Source: Acidimicrobiia bacterium (lineage in GTDB: Bacteria > Actinomycetota > Acidimicrobiia > Acidimicrobiales > Ilumatobacteraceae). Taken from it: a stretch of 8,716 bases of DNA. The stretch spans positions 1 to 8,716 of the forward strand of contig RHCK01000050.1 of assembly GCA_010030605.1 (NCBI GenBank), given 5' to 3'. The number at the start of each line of letters is the position of its first letter. Position 1 is the first letter of the stretch. Positions 5,714 to 8,716 of the stretch are shown here, one piece after another. The position numbers and the translations under genes are program-made. The notes under the pieces were generated by a model that saw nothing but the letters and a program-made list of their open reading frames with translations, did not search any database and was not told the origin of the DNA.

Positions 5714-6360
5714 CAGAGTGACTCGAGAACCGCCCGCAGTTCGGCGATCTCGGCCGACTGCCCCGTGATCATGGATTCGGCGAGAGAACGCACCGCGTCG
5801 TTGTCGGCGTTGTCGACCGCGTACTCGGCCATGTCGACTCCGCCCTCATGGTGCGCGATCATCAACTCGGCGAAGATACGCGAAGCCTCGATCCCTTCGG
5901 CGGCCGCGAATGCGTCGAGCTCCTCCTGGCTTGCCAAGCCGTCCATTTCTTCGATGGGCATTTGGTGTCCCATCCACGCCATCGCGACCCCGGTGTCATT
6001 GACCTCGGAGAGCCCGAAGTTGCGCAACATTTGAATCATGCGACCGGTTTCCATTTGTTGGGAAAGCAAAATTTCCTCGGCCAGCATCGTGAGGCGTGGA
6101 TTCGGATCGTCGACACCGGTGAGATAGAAGTACGCCATCTGCACCGCTTGATCGTGGTGGTAGCGCATGTCCTGGAGGAAACCTTCGTCGACGGCGTTGT
6201 GGTCGGGGGTCGCCGCCGAATCGCCGGCGAAGTAGCCGAGTCCGACCCCCAGAATCAGCGCGGCGATCGCGATGGCGACGAAATTGACGGGGTTCTGCCA
6301 CCAAGGAAGGACCAGCACCTCATCGTCGGACGACGAGGATGTCGCGGGGGAGGACGTCAT
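5713..6360 (-). CDS. Membrane-anchored DUF305 protein
   Basis: This 215-residue protein has a polar acidic N-terminus, one membrane helix at about 26-45, and an extracytoplasmic helical DUF305 domain. The domain contains the two characteristic His-pair motifs: FLQDMRYHHDQAVQMA (61-76, H68/H69) and ELMIAHHEGGVDMAEY (165-180, H170/H171). Between them is a Met-rich segment (MAWMGHQMPIEEMDG, 127-141). DUF305 proteins form ferritin-like helical bundles, are common in Actinobacteria and are often found near metal, especially copper, handling genes; their exact role is not established. Here the His and Met content allows metal binding, as inference only. ATG 6360 is the first possible start because an in-frame TGA lies 15 nt upstream. 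No convincing -10 or ribosome binding site is seen. It is the first gene of a two-gene operon with the zinc peptidase. Confidence 0.9.
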   Translation of the reverse strand: MTSSPATSSSSDDEVLVLPWWQNPVNFVAIAIAALILGVGLGYFAGDSAATPDHNAVDEGFLQDMRYHHDQAVQMAYFYLTGVDDPNPRLTMLAEEILLSQQMETGRMIQMLRNFGLSEVNDTGVAMAWMGHQMPIEEMDGLASQEELDAFAAAEGIEASRIFAELMIAHHEGGVDMAEYAVDNADNDAVRSLAESMITGQSAEIAELRAVLESL

Positions 6361-6448
6361 TGCCCCAGCGTGTCACATATCGAGGGGCGTCGGGCGGTCG
6401 GTGCTCGCGGTCGATGTGGCGACTCGTCACACCCCGATCGGCTTTCGG

Positions 6449-6454
6449 TACGCT
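6449..6454 (+). promoter_or_regulatory. -10 element of bioY
   Basis: TACGCT fits the TANNNT pattern but lies 25 nt before the ATG, so this gene has a short leader containing a Shine-Dalgarno. No good -35 is seen. The 8-bp palindrome CCGATCGG (6434-6441) lies just upstream and could be an operator or chance. Confidence 0.4.
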
Positions 6455-6467
6455 GACGCCCACCAAC

Positions 6468-6473
6468 AGGAGG
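6468..6473 (+). promoter_or_regulatory. Ribosome binding site of bioY
   Basis: A consensus AGGAGG lies 6 nt before ATG 6480. It fixes the start and rules out the upstream in-frame ATG at 6339, which would add 47 residues unrelated to BioY. It is the strongest Shine-Dalgarno noticed in the window. Confidence 0.75.
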
Positions 6474-6479
6474 CCCCCT

Positions 6480-7106
6480 ATGTCATTGGCAATTTCGACC
6501 GCACCCAAGACCCTCGTCGATTTCATCCCGAACACGACCGAACGTTCGCGACGCATCGCTCGCGATGCCGCTCTGGTGGCGTCGTTCGCGGTCTTCACCG
6601 CGATTTTGGCCCAGGTGAAGATCAGCCTCGGGTTCACTCCGGTTCCGATCACCGGTCAGACGCTGGCGGTCATGTTGTCCGGTGCCGCTCTTGGTTGGCG
6701 TCGCGGCGCGTTGAGCATGGGCGTGTATTGGCTCGCTGGAATGGTCATGCCGTTCGCGTGGTACGCCGGTGGAAAGCATGGTTGGGATGCCGCGTCGGGC
6801 ACCACGGCCGGATACTTGCTCGGATTCGTTGTCGCCGCCGCGTTCGTGGGTTACCTCGCCGAGAAGGGTCAGGATCGCACCGTCGCCACGTCGATCCCGG
6901 CGATGCTCGCGGGTAACGCGATCGTGTACGTGCTCGGAATGGCTTGGCTGTCGCACAAACTCGACGTTCCCATGGTCGATGGTGAGAAGACCGCTCTTTC
7001 GTTGGGCGTGACGCCGTTCCTCGCGGGTGACCTGTTCAAGACGGTTGTGGCCGGCGTGCTCACCCCGACGGCTTGGAAGGTCCTCGGTCGCGGTCGTCGC
7101 GACTGA
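6480..7106 (+). CDS. bioY: Biotin transporter substrate-binding component BioY
   Basis: BioY is the integral-membrane substrate-specific (S) component of energy-coupling-factor biotin importers. The 208-residue protein shows the family blocks AQVKISLGFTPVPITGQTLAV (starting near residue 44), GWRRGALSMGVYWLAG (72-87), GTTAGYLLGFVVAA (107-120) and a C-terminal TPFLAGDLFKTVVAG (178-192). It is hydrophobic throughout, consistent with about six helices. A long N-terminal segment (1-30) precedes the first helix. No ATPase (bioM/ecfA) or T component (bioN/ecfT) gene is adjacent, so it either uses a shared ECF module encoded elsewhere or works alone, as reported for some BioY proteins. It has a clear Shine-Dalgarno at 6468-6473. 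It is divergent from the DUF305 operon and convergent with the DUF4333 gene, 5 bp apart. Confidence 0.94.
   Translation: MSLAISTAPKTLVDFIPNTTERSRRIARDAALVASFAVFTAILAQVKISLGFTPVPITGQTLAVMLSGAALGWRRGALSMGVYWLAGMVMPFAWYAGGKHGWDAASGTTAGYLLGFVVAAAFVGYLAEKGQDRTVATSIPAMLAGNAIVYVLGMAWLSHKLDVPMVDGEKTALSLGVTPFLAGDLFKTVVAGVLTPTAWKVLGRGRRD
7084..7106 (+). terminator. Candidate hairpin at the bioY stop
   Basis: A stem of 9 pairs including one G.U (core GTCGCG with CGCGAC, 7087-7092 and 7098-7103) encloses a 5-nt loop and ends on the bioY TGA. No T-run follows. Together with the next hairpin it could stop transcription from one or both sides. Confidence 0.3.
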
Positions 7107-7111
7107 CCGGA

Positions 7112-7411
7112 TCAGCCGGCGACTTCGCCGGACACGAAGACGATCTCTCGTTCTCCCGTGATCTCGGCGATGAACGTCCACTCGTCGCCGTCATTGTCGA
7201 CGGCACGACAGGCGAACTGGCTGCCAATCGTCGTCGACGTTGGTACCTCGCATCGAGCATCGGTGTAGGTGTACCCGGCTTCCTTGGCCAGGTCCTTGCT
7301 TTCGAGGAACTTCTCGGCTTCATCCCGGAAATCCTTCGTGGTGGTGGAACACGCCGACAGAAAAATCATTCCGACAAACGCGGTTCCGGCCACGGCTCGT
7401 CGGATGGTCAT
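7112..7411 (-). CDS. Small DUF4333-type lipoprotein
   Basis: This 99-residue protein begins with a lipoprotein signal peptide ending in FLSAC (Cys 21), so the mature 79 residues should be anchored outside the membrane. The mature part has a helical charged segment (DFRDEAEKFLESKDLAKEAG), then a two-cysteine beta-rich unit: C54 in ARCEVP, C68 in QFACRAVD, then DGDEWTFIAEIT and a final VFVSGEV strand. That order matches DUF4333 domains, small secreted modules widespread in Actinobacteria with no known activity; the two cysteines may form a disulfide. Its ATG overlaps the stop of the upstream rarD gene by 4 bp (ATGA), so the two are translated in coupled fashion. No promoter of its own is visible. 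The family assignment is by eye and moderately sure. Confidence 0.8.
   Translation of the reverse strand: MTIRRAVAGTAFVGMIFLSACSTTTKDFRDEAEKFLESKDLAKEAGYTYTDARCEVPTSTTIGSQFACRAVDNDGDEWTFIAEITGEREIVFVSGEVAG
7116..7131 (-). terminator. Candidate hairpin at the end of the DUF4333 gene
   Basis: A perfect 6-bp GC stem, CCGGCG with CGCCGG, has a 4-nt loop. It lies in the last codons of the minus-strand lipoprotein gene and 9 nt past the bioY stop. Being symmetric it could act on either strand; there is no T-run. Confidence 0.3.
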
Positions 7412-8337
7412 GAGGCAACGCTAGACGAGGATCGGGCCCGGGAGATCGAGTCGATCGTCACGATGACGAGCGCCACCCAGACCAATCCGAATCCGACGAC
7501 GCGACTGGGTGTCAATTTCTCGTGGTACGCCAGCCAACCGAGCAGGAAGTTGATGATCGGCACCGAGTACTGCATGGGACCGAGAACAGTCAGGGGCAGC
7601 CGTTGCGAGGCGTGGGCGAACAACAAGAGGGGGACGGCGGTGACGACTCCGGTCAACCCCACGAGGACGAACTCGGAAGCAGACGCTGAACGAAAAACCG
7701 AGTCGGAATACTGCGCGTGCCAGAGAACGAGAACCAACGCGGGCGGAACGAGCACGACGGTTTCCGACATCAGGCTCTCGAGTGGCTGAAGTGGAACCTG
7801 TCGTTTCAGCAGACCGTACGTCGACCAGGTGGCGGCCATCGCCAACGCGTACACGGGAAGGCGACCGTAACTGACCGTGAGAACGATGACGGCGGTGGTG
7901 GCCAACGCGGCACTCGCCATTTGGATCGGCCGCAATCGTTCGTGAAGAACCTTCACGCCAAGAAGCATGGTTCCGAGCGGCGCGATGAAATACCCGAGAG
8001 CGGCCTCGATGACTTTGCCTTCGTGGACGACGACCACGTACGTCGTCCAATTCACGGCGAGAAGGATCGATGCCAGGAAAACTCGGGGCCACAGGTGGTC
8101 CTGGCGCAGACGCGCGAAGAGCTGGCTGAGGCGTCCCCGCATCGCGAGTAAGGCGGCCAACAAGACGACCGACAGCAGAATTCTGAATCCGATCAACTCC
8201 AACGGGGCGAACGACTTGAGGGCCTTCCAGTAGATGGTGATCATGCCCCACAGGAGGTACGCGCTGATTCCTGTCGTCACCCCGCTGGCATCGGCCGCGG
8301 ATCGCATTCCTCGTTCCGCGTCGGTGCGAGTGGTCAC
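7408..8337 (-). CDS. rarD: EamA-family permease RarD
   Basis: This 309-residue integral membrane protein of the drug/metabolite transporter superfamily is hydrophobic throughout, consistent with about ten helices in two EamA repeats. RarD-specific blocks are visible: AYLLWGMITIYWKAL (26-40) with a nearby PLELIGFRILLS, NWTTYVVVVHEGKVIEAALGYFIAPL (starting near 95), a LHERLRPIQMASA segment, and WSTYGLLKRQ. The second repeat ends with GPMQYSVPIINFLLGWLAYHEKL. RarD is named from a chloramphenicol-sensitivity phenotype; its substrate is not established. Start GTG 8337 is supported by AGGAAG (8343-8348) 5 nt upstream. The gene is first in an operon with the DUF4333 lipoprotein and divergent from pgi across 58 bp. 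Confidence 0.92.
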   Translation of the reverse strand: MTTRTDAERGMRSAADASGVTTGISAYLLWGMITIYWKALKSFAPLELIGFRILLSVVLLAALLAMRGRLSQLFARLRQDHLWPRVFLASILLAVNWTTYVVVVHEGKVIEAALGYFIAPLGTMLLGVKVLHERLRPIQMASAALATTAVIVLTVSYGRLPVYALAMAATWSTYGLLKRQVPLQPLESLMSETVVLVPPALVLVLWHAQYSDSVFRSASASEFVLVGLTGVVTAVPLLLFAHASQRLPLTVLGPMQYSVPIINFLLGWLAYHEKLTPSRVVGFGLVWVALVIVTIDSISRARSSSSVAS

Positions 8338-8342
8338 CTCAT

Positions 8343-8348
8343 CTTCCT
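8343..8348 (-). promoter_or_regulatory. Ribosome binding site of rarD
   Basis: On the minus strand AGGAAG stands 5 nt before GTG 8337 (AGGA at 7 nt). This supports the GTG as start and implies a leadered message, unlike most genes here. Confidence 0.55.
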
Positions 8349-8381
8349 ATCACTCGGCGGACCGATCGGATGATTCTGAAG

Positions 8382-8387
8382 TAGCGT
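8382..8387 (+). promoter_or_regulatory. -10 element of pgi, leaderless type
   Basis: TAGCGT, the same hexamer as at argG, is followed by 8 nt and GTG at 8396. No Shine-Dalgarno lies between. Confidence 0.45.
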
Positions 8388-8395
8388 CTGCGGAC

Positions 8396-8716
8396 GTGAC
8401 GGGAATCGAATCGTCCTTGGCGTGGAAGCAAATGCTGAGTGCCCCACGTCCCACATCGATCCCCGAGTTGTTCGCCTCCGATCCCGATCGTGCGACCGCG
8501 ATGACCTTTCGACTCGCCGATTTGGTCATCGACATGTCGAAGAATCTGATCGATGCGCGTGGAATCGATGCCTTGTTGGACATCGCCGATCTGGCTGACG
8601 TCCGAGGTGGGATCGAGAGTTTGCTCGATGGTGCGGTGATGAACGCCACGGAAGGCCGAGCGGCGGCGCACGCCGCCCTACGTCGACCCGCGAACGTGCC
8701 TTCCCTCGTGGATGGT
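8396..8716 (+). CDS. pgi: Glucose-6-phosphate isomerase, N-terminal part
   Basis: Pgi interconverts glucose 6-phosphate and fructose 6-phosphate in glycolysis and gluconeogenesis, in the cytoplasm. Only the first 107 codons are in the window, with no stop before the edge. The N-terminal family pattern is clear: PELFASDPDRATAMTFRL (23-40), then LVIDMSKNLID (43-53), where SKN is the conserved element, then a helix with GIDALLDIADLADV, and MNATEGRAAAHAALRRP (82-98), matching the N-TEGR-HxALR block of the family. A full protein would be around 550 residues. GTG 8396 is chosen because it precedes the conserved region by the usual distance and follows a TAGCGT element by 8 nt. It is divergent from rarD. 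Nothing is unusual in the visible part. Confidence 0.93.
   Translation, partial: MTGIESSLAWKQMLSAPRPTSIPELFASDPDRATAMTFRLADLVIDMSKNLIDARGIDALLDIADLADVRGGIESLLDGAVMNATEGRAAAHAALRRPANVPSLVDG

Noticed and set aside
5129..6034. Plus-strand open frame of 301 codons
   Set aside because: It is antisense to the peptidase N-terminal half and the DUF305 gene, both of which have clear motifs. No start signals or domain are seen.
6339..6479. N-terminal extension of BioY to the upstream ATG
   Set aside because: The extra 47 residues are unrelated to BioY, and both the -10 (6449-6454) and the AGGAGG (6468-6473) lie inside that stretch.
6361..6479. BirA- or BioR-type biotin operator
   Set aside because: Neither the BirA-like split palindrome nor the TTAT..ATAA BioR box is present. 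GTCACA occurs twice (6372-6377, 6426-6431), but six bases twice can be chance.

Overview
The window reads as a compact, GC-rich actinobacterial genome segment. Supporting signs are strong G/C preference at third codon positions, frequent GTG starts, a small DUF4333-type lipoprotein, and a repeated promoter pattern of a TANNNT -10 hexamer 6-8 nt before an ATG or GTG, which is the usual signature of leaderless transcripts in Actinobacteria. A lineage such as Acidimicrobiia would fit, but that placement is inference. There is no mobile element, CRISPR array, rRNA or tRNA. No gene-free stretch exceeds 300 bases; the longest gap is 6361-6479.

Left edge (1-281): positions 1-99 and 183-281 form a perfect 99-bp inverted repeat, both arms being coding sequence of argininosuccinate synthase (argG). 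The minus-strand argG (start 1226) is genuine to codon 348 and then runs into the 83-bp spacer and stops. The spacer read on the plus strand is the true continuation of ArgG. This is a fold-back junction, more likely a chimeric or contig-end artefact than biology.

Middle (1274-4204): a dual-specificity-type protein phosphatase (+), an unrecognised four-helix membrane protein (-), a DPM1-like family 2 glycosyltransferase (+) and an L,D-transpeptidase with a peptidoglycan-binding domain (+). The last two suggest envelope and cell-wall work.

Right (4208-8716): a translationally coupled minus-strand pair of membrane-anchored DUF305 protein and zinc-metallopeptidase lipoprotein. The peptidase carries a second, degenerate copy of its own domain. 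Next come the biotin transporter component bioY (+), a coupled minus-strand pair of RarD permease and DUF4333-type lipoprotein, and the first 107 codons of glucose-6-phosphate isomerase (+), which leaves the window.

Layout: the three convergent gene pairs have stop codons separated by only 2, 3 and 5 bp, and divergent pairs share short intergenic regions of 47-119 bp with back-to-back promoters. Most genes are ordinary housekeeping or envelope genes. I found no convincing new multi-gene system. The most unusual items are the argG fold-back, the duplicated peptidase with one dead half, and the consistent leaderless promoter grammar.
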